Source: Pseudorhodoferax sp. Leaf267 (GTDB taxonomy: Bacteria > Pseudomonadota > Gammaproteobacteria > Burkholderiales > Burkholderiaceae_C). Taken from it: a stretch of DNA of 64,000 bases. The translations under genes and the position numbers were made by a program. The notes beneath the pieces are model-generated. The model ran no database searches, was not told the origin of the DNA, and was given only the letters and a program-made list of their open reading frames with translations. The stretch covers positions 1 to 64,000 of the forward strand of contig NZ_LMMV01000005.1 of assembly GCF_001422405.1 (NCBI RefSeq). The letters run 5' to 3'. Positions 24,772 to 33,239 of this stretch are shown piece by piece. Within the stretch, counting starts at the first letter, position 1, and each line of letters starts with the position of its first letter.

Positions 24772-25943
24772 TCAAGTTGAAACAGTGGAGGAGAAACGGA
24801 ATGGCGTGGAATCACCGCGGCAGAGGTGGTCCCTTAGCACGCGCAAGCTCGCGAGAAAGCCCCACACCTCGCAGCTCGGTCCGAAACGGCCCGGCTCCCC
24901 CTCGCAGGTGCGCCGTAGATCGGCGATGGTGTGATACGGAGCCAGAGGAAGCCGATGGTGGTAGTCGTGGTTGGGCAGATCCTGCGGATAGACGTAGAGC
25001 CTGACCGGGAGATCGAACACCACCAGCGAGAGCCACCAGTGCAACCAGCCCGCAAAGCCGCCCCGAGGCAGCGGTCGGCCCTGGAACCTCCCCAGGTGAG
25101 CCTTCCATAAGCGACCGGGGTGCCAGCATCGTTCAGCCTTGGAGAGAACCACAGGTGTTCGGTGATGAGCTGCAACCACAGGGAATGCCTCAACAGCACC
25201 AAAACGGGCAGCCAGAACAGGATCAGCAGGCGATCCAACCAGTCGAACTGCGCCGCCAGCGCGGTGGTCCCCACCAGAAACGCCACGCGGTACGCCTTCT
25301 CAGGCCATGCAGGCTGCACCACACTGGCGAGCCAGGCGTCCCTCAACTGGTGCCACACGAAGGCGGGCGCAAACGGGCGGAACCAAACCCGCCACCAGAA
25401 GGAACGCTCAGCCATTCCTGGCCGCAATCCGTTCTCTTCAATGAACAGCTGGTCGGGATCGTCCGGGGAACACAGGACTCGCATGTGGTGGTGGGTGCTG
25501 ACGTGGCTGTTGCTATAGGCGTCCCATCCTTGATACAGGAAAGGTGTGCTGAAAGCCGCAGTAGCGGCACGGCGCGCCCAGCGCCGGTCGGGCATGGCGG
25601 CGCCATGGGTCATGTAGTGGAACGACGCTTGAAGAGTGCGTCCGCGATTGACCACGACCAACCAGCAAAACACCACGCCGGCCACCGCCAGCGCCAATGA
25701 TCCGCTCGCCAATGCCCGATCACCTATCCAGAGTGCCGCCACGATGAGTTGCCAGCTGCCAACCAGGTGCCACAGCGTTCGGGAGGCGGAGAGCGGGCGC
25801 ATCGCCTGGTCCAGCTCATGCGCCGCCAGCAACCGGCCCTTGCCGGTGACCCAGGTCCAGAACACCTGCCAGGGCAGCTGGTCATACTCCTGACGGACGT
25901 TGTATCGCAGCCCGTGGGCCGTGTAGAGCACTGCCGCGGTCAT
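24772..25943 (-). pseudogene. Membrane fatty-acid-desaturase-like enzyme, frameshifted
   Basis: The N-terminal frame (MTAAVLYTAHGLRYNVRQEY) has the first two His boxes, H109-YMT-H113 and H147 in HVSTHHH, plus hydrophobic segments. The third box (NHDYHHRLP) is only in another frame. The frames meet near 25090-25096 at YGRLTWG; expected continuation RFQGRPLPRGG appears after one base is restored in the C run 25090-25093. Corrected length is about 390 residues. The defect is either a real mutation or a homopolymer sequencing error. It would be a di-iron desaturase or hydroxylase in the operon, 2 nt after the upstream stop. Confidence 0.8.
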
Positions 25944-25945
25944 GT

Positions 25946-27136
25946 TCAATACACCCGCTTGAGATAGAGCACGGGGATGCGCTGATACAGCCAGTAGAAG
26001 GGCATCATGCGGTTGTGATCGCCCCCGACGACCAGTGCATTGCGGTAGGTAGCGTGAAAAAGCTGGCCCATGGCCGCGTATTCGGCGCACTGGCGTAGCA
26101 ACACATCGGCCAACTGGTCGCGGGTTCTCCCCACATGCCAGGCGTGGTAGAGCGGCATGCGCGTGTCCAGAATGCTGGAGAGGTCGACACGGGTCGGCAT
26201 CAAGGCCGCGAAGTCGTCCCCGCGCAGCGACTGGTAGGCCGACCCGACCAATGCATTCCAGGCGGCCTCACCACCCGCCAGCTCGGCAATGAACACCGAG
26301 GCGGCCGGGCGCCCGAGGGCACGCAGAATGCGTTCCTGGCTGCGCGCGAGCTTCTGTCGGAAGGATTCGCGGGTCTCCTTCACACGTCCGACGGTGGCAT
26401 CGTCAAGACCTTCGAAATCACCCGCCGCGATCACGATCCGGGACCGAATGCCGTGACGGGACAGTAGATCCTGCAGATGCGGCAGCACGCCCACCACACG
26501 CCCAGCCACCAGGCCCACGCCATCGCGCAGCTCGTCGAAGGTGTAGCGGAATCCACCCGTCACCGTTTCGTAGCCATAGTCTGGACACACCGGGGATATC
26601 AGCGTGATCTGCTCGCCGGCAAGGCCCTTGAGCAGCAATTCCGCCACGACTGCGATGTAATCGTCGTCCGGAAGGTAGAAGGACAGGTCATTGAGCAGAC
26701 GCTCGAAATCGCGCACCAAGCTGAGCGGCATGCCGCGAAGCGACGGGTAGCGCACTAGCAGCTTAGGAGTGATCGAGGTGTCGCCACGGACACTGCAGGT
26801 CAGCAGGGTTAGCAGGGAAGGTCGGGCGAAATTGATGTAAGGCTTGTCGAACAGCACCTGCGGCTTGCCCTGGGCTTCGGCGAATTGCCAGTCGAAGTCG
26901 CCTTCGAAATGGGTTTTGATCGAACGATAGAACGACAGGTATTTGGGCTGCCCCGCTGGTGCCGTGCCGCCATGGCGGCGAAACAGATCGACGATGCGAG
27001 GCATGGCGGCCTGCAAGCCGAGGTGCTCAACCAGCACGCTGGGCGGCTCGAAGCCGAATGCAATGGGCGCCAGGACCGACTTGCTGATCAGTCTGTCCGT
27101 CAGCTTGCCATGGCGCGCAAAAGTGCTCAGCGTCAT
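25946..27136 (-). CDS. Protein of unknown family in a biosynthetic-type operon
   Basis: A 396-residue soluble protein without signal or membrane segments. Landmarks: FDKPYINFARPSLLTLLTCS (near 95), GEQITLISPVCPDYGYETVT (about 174), IRSRIVIAAGDFEGLDDATV (about 230), and the C-terminal NALVVGGDHNRMMPFYWLYQ. The alternation of strands and helices around residues 170-245 suggests a Rossmann-like fold. The layout is faintly reminiscent of isonitrile synthases (PvcA/DIT1), whose partners include 2-oxoglutarate oxygenases, but key motifs are not matched and I do not assign it. It starts 7 nt after the SDR gene and is probably the committed enzyme. Confidence 0.7.
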   Translation of the reverse strand: MTLSTFARHGKLTDRLISKSVLAPIAFGFEPPSVLVEHLGLQAAMPRIVDLFRRHGGTAPAGQPKYLSFYRSIKTHFEGDFDWQFAEAQGKPQVLFDKPYINFARPSLLTLLTCSVRGDTSITPKLLVRYPSLRGMPLSLVRDFERLLNDLSFYLPDDDYIAVVAELLLKGLAGEQITLISPVCPDYGYETVTGGFRYTFDELRDGVGLVAGRVVGVLPHLQDLLSRHGIRSRIVIAAGDFEGLDDATVGRVKETRESFRQKLARSQERILRALGRPAASVFIAELAGGEAAWNALVGSAYQSLRGDDFAALMPTRVDLSSILDTRMPLYHAWHVGRTRDQLADVLLRQCAEYAAMGQLFHATYRNALVVGGDHNRMMPFYWLYQRIPVLYLKRVY

Positions 27137-27143
27137 GGCGAAC

Positions 27144-27893
27144 TCAGCGAAACGACATGGCCTGACCGGCAGGCACTAGCTCAATGGCATTGACGTTGGC
27201 ATGCGTGGGTTGTTCCAGCGCCCAGCAGATCGCCTCGGCAACGTCGTCAGCCCCAAGGGTGGGCACCGCGTTCCCAGCCGGAGCCGTTGCAGGGCCAGAA
27301 ACGCCAGTGCGCACCGATTGGAATTCCGTCTCCACGCGTCCTGGCGCCACGTTGGTCACCCGGACGCCTTGGGACGCCAACTCAGGCCTCAGACTGGCAC
27401 CGAAATGCGCCACGAAGGCTTTGGTGGCGGCATAGACATGGCCGCTGACATACGGGTGGTGCGCACCGATGGACGTCACGTTTACGATGTGTCCACGGGC
27501 GCTGGCCTTGAGCGATGGCAGCAGGACCGAAGTGTTGTGGAGCACACCCATGCAGTTGGTCATGACCATGGTGCGCATGGCGCTTTCCGCAAGCGTGTCG
27601 AAGTTATCGGTGCCCAGCATCAGCCCTGCGTTGTTGATCAGGGTGTCCACCGGTGTGAAAGCCGGTGGCAGGTCTTGGTAGACCTGCTGAACCTGATCAA
27701 TGTCCTGCACGTCACAGGCTGCCACGTGTAGGGCGCCCTCCGGCAATCCTTCCAGCAGCCTTTTCAGTCTTTCCAGGCGGCGGCCCAGCGCCACCACCCG
27801 GTGACCCCGAGCCACCAGTTTGGCCACACAGGCCCGTCCGATTCCGGACGTAGCGCCGGTCACCCAGACAATGCGCGATGCGCTTACCGACAT
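27144..27893 (-). CDS. Short-chain dehydrogenase/reductase (YdfG-like)
   Basis: A 249-residue SDR. NAD(P)-binding TGATSGIG (12-19), NNAG, and the catalytic S...YxxxK (VNVTSIGAHHPYVSGHVYAA, then TKAF). The Y-A-A-T-K context and length resemble YdfG-type NADP-dependent 3-hydroxy-acid or serine dehydrogenases. It is the first gene of the minus-strand operon; the 184-bp gap to the divergent MocR-type gene must contain the operon promoter. Substrate unknown, probably an intermediate of the cluster. Confidence 0.85.
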   Translation of the reverse strand: MSVSASRIVWVTGATSGIGRACVAKLVARGHRVVALGRRLERLKRLLEGLPEGALHVAACDVQDIDQVQQVYQDLPPAFTPVDTLINNAGLMLGTDNFDTLAESAMRTMVMTNCMGVLHNTSVLLPSLKASARGHIVNVTSIGAHHPYVSGHVYAATKAFVAHFGASLRPELASQGVRVTNVAPGRVETEFQSVRTGVSGPATAPAGNAVPTLGADDVAEAICWALEQPTHANVNAIELVPAGQAMSFR

Positions 27894-28077
27894 GTTTTTT
27901 TCTTCCTCAGATAGCAGATTCCGTGCGACTGCGACTGCATCAACCGCCATACCTGGGCCGACGAATCTCAGTGCGGGCCGGATAATAGGAGCGCAGCAGG
28001 CGCACGAACTGAACAGTGACGAGATCCGTTTCCGAACTGTTGTGGCGCCCGAGCAGAACAGTTGGCAGAGGGAAAGT

Positions 28078-28582
28078 GTGATCAGCATCGACAAGGACAG
28101 CCGCGATGCGTTGTCCGATCAGATATGCGATGGGCTGCTCAAGCTCATCGGTTCGCGGCTTCAGGCGCGCGACCAATTGCCGTCCGTGCGTCAGCTGGCC
28201 TTGCAGTCTGGCGTGAGTGTCTGGACGGTCAACGAGGCCTACCATCGGCTGGTTGCACGAGGGGTGATCACGTCTCGGCCGGGGCTAGGTTACTTCGTCG
28301 CTCCAACGACATCGGTGCAGCGCGAATCCAATGTCGCGGGAACCCCGTACCCCAAGGTGCGACCGGTCAACTCGGTCAGTTTCGTGCGCAACTCTATGGA
28401 CCCGGCAACCCACGCTGTGCCAGTGGGCACCGGCTTTTTCCCCAGGGCATGGATGGAACACGCGATCCCCAGTGCGGTGATGGGCAAGGTGCTCAAAGAC
28501 CCCGTGATGTCAATGCCCGCTCCTGCACAGGGTCTGCTGGAACTGCGAAAGCAGCTCAGCACCAAGCTGGCACAGGCGGGCA
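28078..28582 (+). pseudogene. GntR/MocR-type regulator, 3' end lost
   Basis: Starting at GTG 28078 after AGAGGGA, the GntR-type winged HTH is complete (DALSDQICDGLLKLIG, then LPSVRQLALQSGVSVWTVNE and AYHRLVARGVITSRPGLGYF). Residues about 95-165 resemble the start of a MocR aminotransferase-like domain (MDPATHAVPVGTGFFPRAWM, LLELRKQLS). Near 28582 the homology stops and antisense Rhs sequence begins, so the PLP domain (normally about 350 residues) is missing. The DNA-binding domain could still be made. It was probably the local regulator of the divergent SDR operon. Confidence 0.7.
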
Positions 28583-29117
28583 GCGTAGGGTTGCCCACGG
28601 CGTCGAAGGTCAGCGTGTTGGTGATGTTCAGCTTGCCCGTGCCGGCGTCGGCCACCACCGTCTGCGGCACGTACTTGTTGGCCGCGTTGTAGCTGGTGGT
28701 GGAAAGCACCGTGTTGCTGGCGCTGGTCTTCTGGCTGACCGAGGTCTGCAGGTAGAAGGCCGGGAAGCCGGCGGCCGTGTAGGCGGTGTAGCCGTAGGTG
28801 GTGACGGGTTGCACGCCGGCGGCGTCTGCCGGGCTGGTGATCGCCAGGGGCAGGCCCTGGGCGGTGTAGGTGTAGCTGGTGACCTTGGCGCGCGCATCGG
28901 TGGACGTGGCGACCTTGTTGAAGGCGTTCTCGTAGGTGAAGCTTTGCGTCAGCGTGGCCAGACCGCAGCCGGGTTTGGCCACCTGGCGGATGGTCTTAAC
29001 GTTGTGCGTGCAGCGCTGCTGGGCGGCGCAGGGCGCGTCGTCGTAGTCGTATTCGACCGAGTTGCCCTCGGGCAGCACCGTCTTAGTCAGGCGCGTCTGG
29101 CCGTCGTAGGTATTGGT
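28583..29117 (-). pseudogene. Rhs/YD-repeat protein fragment
   Basis: On the minus strand it encodes LTNTYDGQTRLTKTVLPEGN, SVEYDYDDA, TYENAFNKVATSTDARAKVT and NTLTFDAVGNPT, classic YD repeats of Rhs toxins and RHS shell proteins. No start, secretion region or toxin tip is present, and both ends are abrupt. It is a piece of a much larger gene (usually over 1000 codons) dropped in by recombination. The right end joins the sequence upstream of the esterase gene. Confidence 0.8.
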
Positions 29118-29200
29118 CAGGCGAGGTCGAACCGAACGAGGCGGAGTGAAGCTAGATTGAAGCGAAGGCCTAACATCGGTGCTTTTTGCACCAGGCCACC

Positions 29201-29875
29201 ATGACCGCCCTGCTCGACACCATCCAGATCGAATCCGCCCCCTCGCCCACCGCCGCCGTCATCTGGCTGCACGGCCTGGGCGCCAGCGGCGACGACTTCG
29301 CCGCCATCGTGCCCGAGCTGGACCTGACGGGCTGCCAGCCGATCCGCTTCGTGTTCCCGCATGCGCCGGTGATGCCGGTCACCATCAACAACGGCTATGC
29401 GATGCCGGCCTGGTACGACATCTTCGCGCCCGACCTGGTGCGGCGCGAGGATGCGACCGGCATCGCCGCGTCGGCCCGGGCCATCACCGCGCTGATCGAC
29501 GCCCAGGTGGCGCAGGGCATCGCGCCGGCCAACATCGTGCTGGCCGGCTTCTCGCAGGGCTGCGCGATGACGCTGCACACGGGGCTGCGCCATCCGCAGC
29601 GGCTGGCCGGGCTGATGGCGCTGTCGGGCTACCTGCCGCTGGCCGGCACGCTGGCGACCGAACGGCACCCGGCGAACTTCGCCACGCCGATCTTCATGGC
29701 GCACGGCACGGCCGACCCGGTGGTCGTGCTGGCGCGCGCCGAGGCCTCCTGCCAGGCGCTGCTGGCGCTGAACTACCCCGTCCAGTGGCATACCTACCCG
29801 ATGCCGCACAGCGTGCATCCGCAGGAGATCGCGGACATCTCGCGCTTCCTGCAGCAGGTGCTGCCGGCGGCCTGA
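29201..29875 (+). CDS. Carboxylesterase/phospholipase-type alpha/beta hydrolase
   Basis: A 224-residue cytosolic esterase. Nucleophile elbow GFSQG, catalytic Asp in HGTADPVV and His in MPHSVHPQE; the N-terminal WLHGLGASGDDF forms the oxyanion region. It belongs to the family of small-ester and thioester hydrolases (Est/YpfH, acyl-protein-thioesterase-like). ATG 29201 (MTALLDT) is preferred over a TTG at 29186. It is convergent with selD: its stop is adjacent to the selD stop, with no spacer, so 3' regions overlap in function. Confidence 0.9.
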   Translation: MTALLDTIQIESAPSPTAAVIWLHGLGASGDDFAAIVPELDLTGCQPIRFVFPHAPVMPVTINNGYAMPAWYDIFAPDLVRREDATGIAASARAITALIDAQVAQGIAPANIVLAGFSQGCAMTLHTGLRHPQRLAGLMALSGYLPLAGTLATERHPANFATPIFMAHGTADPVVVLARAEASCQALLALNYPVQWHTYPMPHSVHPQEIADISRFLQQVLPAA

Positions 29876-30940
29876 TCAGGCGCGGACGGTCAGGCGCGGG
29901 CCGGCTGCCCAGGGCTGGACTTCGCCGATGTCGGCGGCTGCGTCGAAGCCCTGGGCGCGGAACAGCGCCAGCACCTCGGCCACGGCCTCGGGCGCGCAGG
30001 CCACCAGCAGGCCGCCGCTGGTCTGCGGGTCGCTGAGCAGGGCCTGCTCGGCTGGCGGCAGGTCGCTGGCCACCTCGGCGCCGTAGCCCTGCCAGTTGCG
30101 GCCGGACGCACCGGTCACGCAGCCCTGGGCGATCCAGTCGCGCACACCGGGCAGCACAGGCACCCGCGACCAGTCCAGCGCCACCTGGCAGCCGGCGCCG
30201 CGCGCCATCTCCAGGGCGTGGCCGGCCAGGCCGAAGCCGGTCACGTCGGTGAGCGCATGCACACCGGGCAGGGCCGCCAGGGCCGGGCCGGGGGTGTTGA
30301 GCCGGGTGGTGGTGGCGATCATCCGGGCGTAGCCGGCGGCGTCGAGCTGTTCCTTCTTGAACGCGGCTGACAGCACGCCCACGCCCAGCGGCTTGCCCAG
30401 CACCAGGCGGTCGCCGGGCCGGGCGTCGGCGTTGCGCCGCACGCGGTCCGGGTGCACCAGGCCCAGCGCGACCAGGCCGTAGATGGGTTCGACCGAGTCG
30501 ATGGTGTGGCCGCCGGCGATCGGGATGCCGGCCGCCTGGCAGACCGACTGCCCGCCCTCCAGGATGCGGCCGATGGTGGCCGTGGACAACACGTTCACCG
30601 GCATGCCGACGATGGCCAGCGCCAGGATGGGCGTGCCGCCCATGGCGTAGACGTCGGAGATGGCGTTGGTGGCGGCGATGCGGCCGAAGTCGTACGGGTC
30701 GTCGACGATGGGCATGAAGAAGTCGGTCGTCGCGATCAACGCCTGCTGGTCGTTGAGGCGGTAGACGGCCGCGTCGTCGGCCGTCTCGATGCCGACCAGC
30801 AGCTGCGGCGGCACGGGCAGGCCGCCCTGGCGCTGCAGGATTTCGGTCAGCACGCCCGGCGCGATCTTGCAGCCGCAGCCACCGCCGTGCGACAGGGAGG
30901 TGAGGCGCGGCTCGGCAGCGGGCTTCTCATAGACGTTCAT
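29876..30940 (-). CDS. selD: Selenide, water dikinase
   Basis: A 354-residue SelD. The N-terminal SLSHGGGCGCKI carries the catalytic Cys22 (with Cys24) and K25; Gly/Asp-rich ATP-binding segments ADDAAVYRLND, TTDFFMPIVDDPYDFGRIAA and GHTIDSVEPIYG follow. It makes selenophosphate from selenide and ATP for selenocysteine and/or selenouridine synthesis. The catalytic residue is Cys rather than Sec. No selA, selB or mnmH gene is adjacent. The frame is open to 30973 but ATG 30940 (MNVYEK) fits the family. Confidence 0.95.
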   Translation of the reverse strand: MNVYEKPAAEPRLTSLSHGGGCGCKIAPGVLTEILQRQGGLPVPPQLLVGIETADDAAVYRLNDQQALIATTDFFMPIVDDPYDFGRIAATNAISDVYAMGGTPILALAIVGMPVNVLSTATIGRILEGGQSVCQAAGIPIAGGHTIDSVEPIYGLVALGLVHPDRVRRNADARPGDRLVLGKPLGVGVLSAAFKKEQLDAAGYARMIATTTRLNTPGPALAALPGVHALTDVTGFGLAGHALEMARGAGCQVALDWSRVPVLPGVRDWIAQGCVTGASGRNWQGYGAEVASDLPPAEQALLSDPQTSGGLLVACAPEAVAEVLALFRAQGFDAAADIGEVQPWAAGPRLTVRA

Positions 30941-31108
30941 GGTGGGGCGCAGGCGGGTGGATCGGGCTTGCATTTTGGGCCAGTGCCACGATGTGCTTGT
31001 CAGGGAAACCTTTTGCCCGCTTCGTACTCGAATTCCTGGTCAGATCGGTGCAGTTCCTGCCGCATATTCCGGGTAAACCCTGGGGTCTTTGTGGTGACTG
31101 CGCCGGTC

Positions 31109-31135
31109 TTAGCACTCTCCTATCGAGAGTGCTAG
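31109..31135 (+). promoter_or_regulatory. CIRCE operator (HrcA site) upstream of rpoH
   Basis: TTAGCACTC (31109-31117), 9-nt spacer, GAGTGCTAG (31127-31135). This matches the CIRCE consensus TTAGCACTC-N9-GAGTGCTAA at 17 of 18 positions. It lies 29 bp before the rpoH start codon, so HrcA bound here would block rpoH transcription. Confidence 0.92.
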
Positions 31136-31164
31136 TATGACGCCTCAGAAGGAAGGAATCTGGT

Positions 31165-32106
31165 ATGACTATTCAAACTGGAACCATGTCCACCGCACTC
31201 GCCGCAACGAATCCGTGGTCCCTGGTTCCCTCGCTGGGCAACCTGGACGCGTACATCTCGGCGGCCAACCGCATGCCCATGCTCACGCTTGAACAGGAGC
31301 AGGAGTACGCGCGCAAGCTGCGCGATGACAACGACGTCGAGTCCGCCGGGAAGCTGGTGCTGTCGCACCTGCGGCTGGTCGTCTCCGTCGCGCGCCAATA
31401 CCTGGGTTACGGCCTGCCGCATGGCGACCTGATCCAGGAAGGCAACGTGGGCCTGATGAAGGCCGTCAAGCGTTTCGACCCCGACCAGGGCGTGCGTCTG
31501 GTCAGCTACGCCCTGCACTGGATCAAGGCGGAGATGCATGAGTACATCTTGAAGAACTGGCGCATGGTCAAGGTGGCGACCACCAAGGCGCAGCGCAAGC
31601 TGTTTTTCAACCTGCGCTCGATGAAGCAGGGCTTCAAGTCCGATGCCGCCGCGGCCGATGGCGCGACGCACCGCGACACGCTCAGCAAGGGCGAGATCGA
31701 CTCCATGGCCGAGCAGCTCAATGTGAAGCGCGAGGACGTGATCGAGATGGAAGCGCGCCTGTCGGGCGGCGACGTGATGCTGGACCCGGGCCCGTCCGAC
31801 GACGGGGAGGACAGCTACGGCCCGATCGCCTACCTGGCCGACGCCAAGCAGGAACCGACCGCGCTGCTCGAAGCGCGCCAGCGCGACAGCCTGGCCAGCG
31901 ATGGCATCAGCACGGCCCTGGCCGAGCTGGACCCGCGCAGCCGGCGCATCGTGGAAGAGCGCTGGCTGAAGGTGAACGACGACGGCTCGGGCGGCATGAC
32001 GCTGCACGAACTGGCGGCGGACTACGGCGTCAGCGCCGAACGCATCCGCCAGATCGAGTCGGCCGCCATGAAGAAGATGAAAAAGGCGCTGGCATACTAC
32101 GCCTGA
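31165..32106 (+). CDS. rpoH: Heat-shock sigma factor sigma-32
   Basis: A 313-residue alternative sigma factor. Region 2 contains LVLSHLRLVVSVARQYLGYG and GDLIQEGNVGLMKAVKRFD, the RpoH-specific box reads KAQRKLFFNLRSMK, and the region 4 HTH is LHELAADYGVSAERIRQIES. It directs RNA polymerase to chaperone and protease promoters. Strong RBS (GGAAGGA) 7 nt before ATG 31165; an internal ATG at 31186 is less likely. The CIRCE site upstream adds HrcA repression to the usual post-transcriptional control. A hairpin follows the stop. Confidence 0.96.
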   Translation: MTIQTGTMSTALAATNPWSLVPSLGNLDAYISAANRMPMLTLEQEQEYARKLRDDNDVESAGKLVLSHLRLVVSVARQYLGYGLPHGDLIQEGNVGLMKAVKRFDPDQGVRLVSYALHWIKAEMHEYILKNWRMVKVATTKAQRKLFFNLRSMKQGFKSDAAAADGATHRDTLSKGEIDSMAEQLNVKREDVIEMEARLSGGDVMLDPGPSDDGEDSYGPIAYLADAKQEPTALLEARQRDSLASDGISTALAELDPRSRRIVEERWLKVNDDGSGGMTLHELAADYGVSAERIRQIESAAMKKMKKALAYYA

Positions 32107-32134
32107 CGCTCCGGCCCTCTTCTTCCTCCTGACC

Positions 32135-32163
32135 ACGCCAGCGCCCGACAGCGCTGGCGTTGT
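32135..32163 (+). terminator. Terminator hairpin after rpoH
   Basis: ACGCCAGCGC-CCGACA-GCGCTGGCGT is a perfect 10-bp stem with a 6-nt loop; only TGT follows, so the U-tract is weak. Confidence 0.7.
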
Positions 32164-32206
32164 CACGTGTGGGGCCGCTTCCCTCCATTCGACCGAAAGC
32201 GACCCC

Positions 32207-33196
32207 ATGCCCCAGTTCCTGCCGCGCCGCGTCTGCCTGGCGGCCACCTTGGCCACCGCCGCACTGCTGTCCCTGCCCGCGGCCCTGGCCCAGGCGCCCA
32301 GCTGGCCCACCAGGCCCGTCAGGATCCTCGTTGGCTTCCCGGGCGGCTCCTCACCCGACCTGGTGGCCAGGGCCCTGGCCGAGCCGCTGTCCCAGGCGCT
32401 CGGCCAGCCCGTGGTCGTGGAGACCAAGCTCGGCGCGGGCGGCAACATCGCCGCCGACCAGGTGGCCAAGAGCACGGACGGACACACCCTCGGCGTGATG
32501 ATCAACGGCAACCTGACCATTGCCAAGCTGCTCAACCCCAAGACGCCTTACGACCCGGCCCGCGACCTCGTGCCGGTGAGCCTGGTCGGCACGGCGCCGC
32601 TGGTGCTGGCCGCGCGTGCGGACCTGCCGGGCAATTCCATCGCCGAATTCTTCGCGGCGGCGCGCGCAGGCGGCGACCAGTGGAACTACGGCACGCCGGG
32701 CGTCGGCACGGTGGGCCACATCGGCATGGAGCTGCTCAAGGCCCGCAGCGGCATTGCGCCCGTGCATGTGCCGTACCCGGGCAACCCGCAGGTGATCACG
32801 GCGATGGTGGGCGGCCAGCTGAACCTGTCGCTGCTGCCACCCGCGCTGGCCATGGCCCAGGTGCGTGCCGGAAAGCTCAAGGCCATCGGCGTGACCTCGG
32901 CCGGACGCAGCCCGCTGGTGCCTGAGCTGCCCAGCCTGGCCGAGGGCGGCATTCCAGGTTTCCAGCTGGAGATCTGGACCGCGGTCGCGGCGCCGGCATC
33001 CATGCCTGCGGCCACCGTGGCGCGTCTGTCGGCACTGGTCAGCGAGATCGTGCGCACGCCAGACATGCGCGCGCGCCTGTTCCAGCAAGGCTGGCAGGTG
33101 GCCGGCACCTCGTCGGAAGGCCTGGCCAACCGCATGAAGTCCGATACTGCGTTGCTCGGCGGCGTGATCCTGATGCAGGGCATCAAGGCCGACTGA
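32207..33196 (+). CDS. Bug/TctC-family carboxylate-binding protein
   Basis: A 329-residue periplasmic binding protein. Signal peptide MPQFLPRRVCLAATLATAAL with cleavage near LPAALAQ; family blocks SWPTRPVRILVGFPGGSSPD, LGAGGNIAADQVAKS, AIGVTSAGRSPLVPELPSLA and EGGIPGFQLEIWT. Such solitary proteins usually serve a tripartite tricarboxylate transporter encoded elsewhere or a sensor kinase. Ligand cannot be read from the sequence. The beta-helix gene follows 43 nt later on the same strand and may be co-transcribed. Confidence 0.9.
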   Translation: MPQFLPRRVCLAATLATAALLSLPAALAQAPSWPTRPVRILVGFPGGSSPDLVARALAEPLSQALGQPVVVETKLGAGGNIAADQVAKSTDGHTLGVMINGNLTIAKLLNPKTPYDPARDLVPVSLVGTAPLVLAARADLPGNSIAEFFAAARAGGDQWNYGTPGVGTVGHIGMELLKARSGIAPVHVPYPGNPQVITAMVGGQLNLSLLPPALAMAQVRAGKLKAIGVTSAGRSPLVPELPSLAEGGIPGFQLEIWTAVAAPASMPAATVARLSALVSEIVRTPDMRARLFQQGWQVAGTSSEGLANRMKSDTALLGGVILMQGIKAD

Positions 33197-33239
33197 ACAA
33201 CCGGCCCGCTCGGCCGAGCCCCCAGCAACAGGAGCACCG

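Noticed and set aside
25946-27136. Assignment of the 396-aa protein as a PvcA-type isonitrile synthase
   Set aside because: Only a general strand-helix pattern and the oxygenase neighbour support it; the conserved PvcA motifs are not matched.
28290-29078. A 262-codon minus-strand ORF
   Set aside because: It runs Rhs repeats into the complement of the MocR gene; it is a junction artefact, not one protein.
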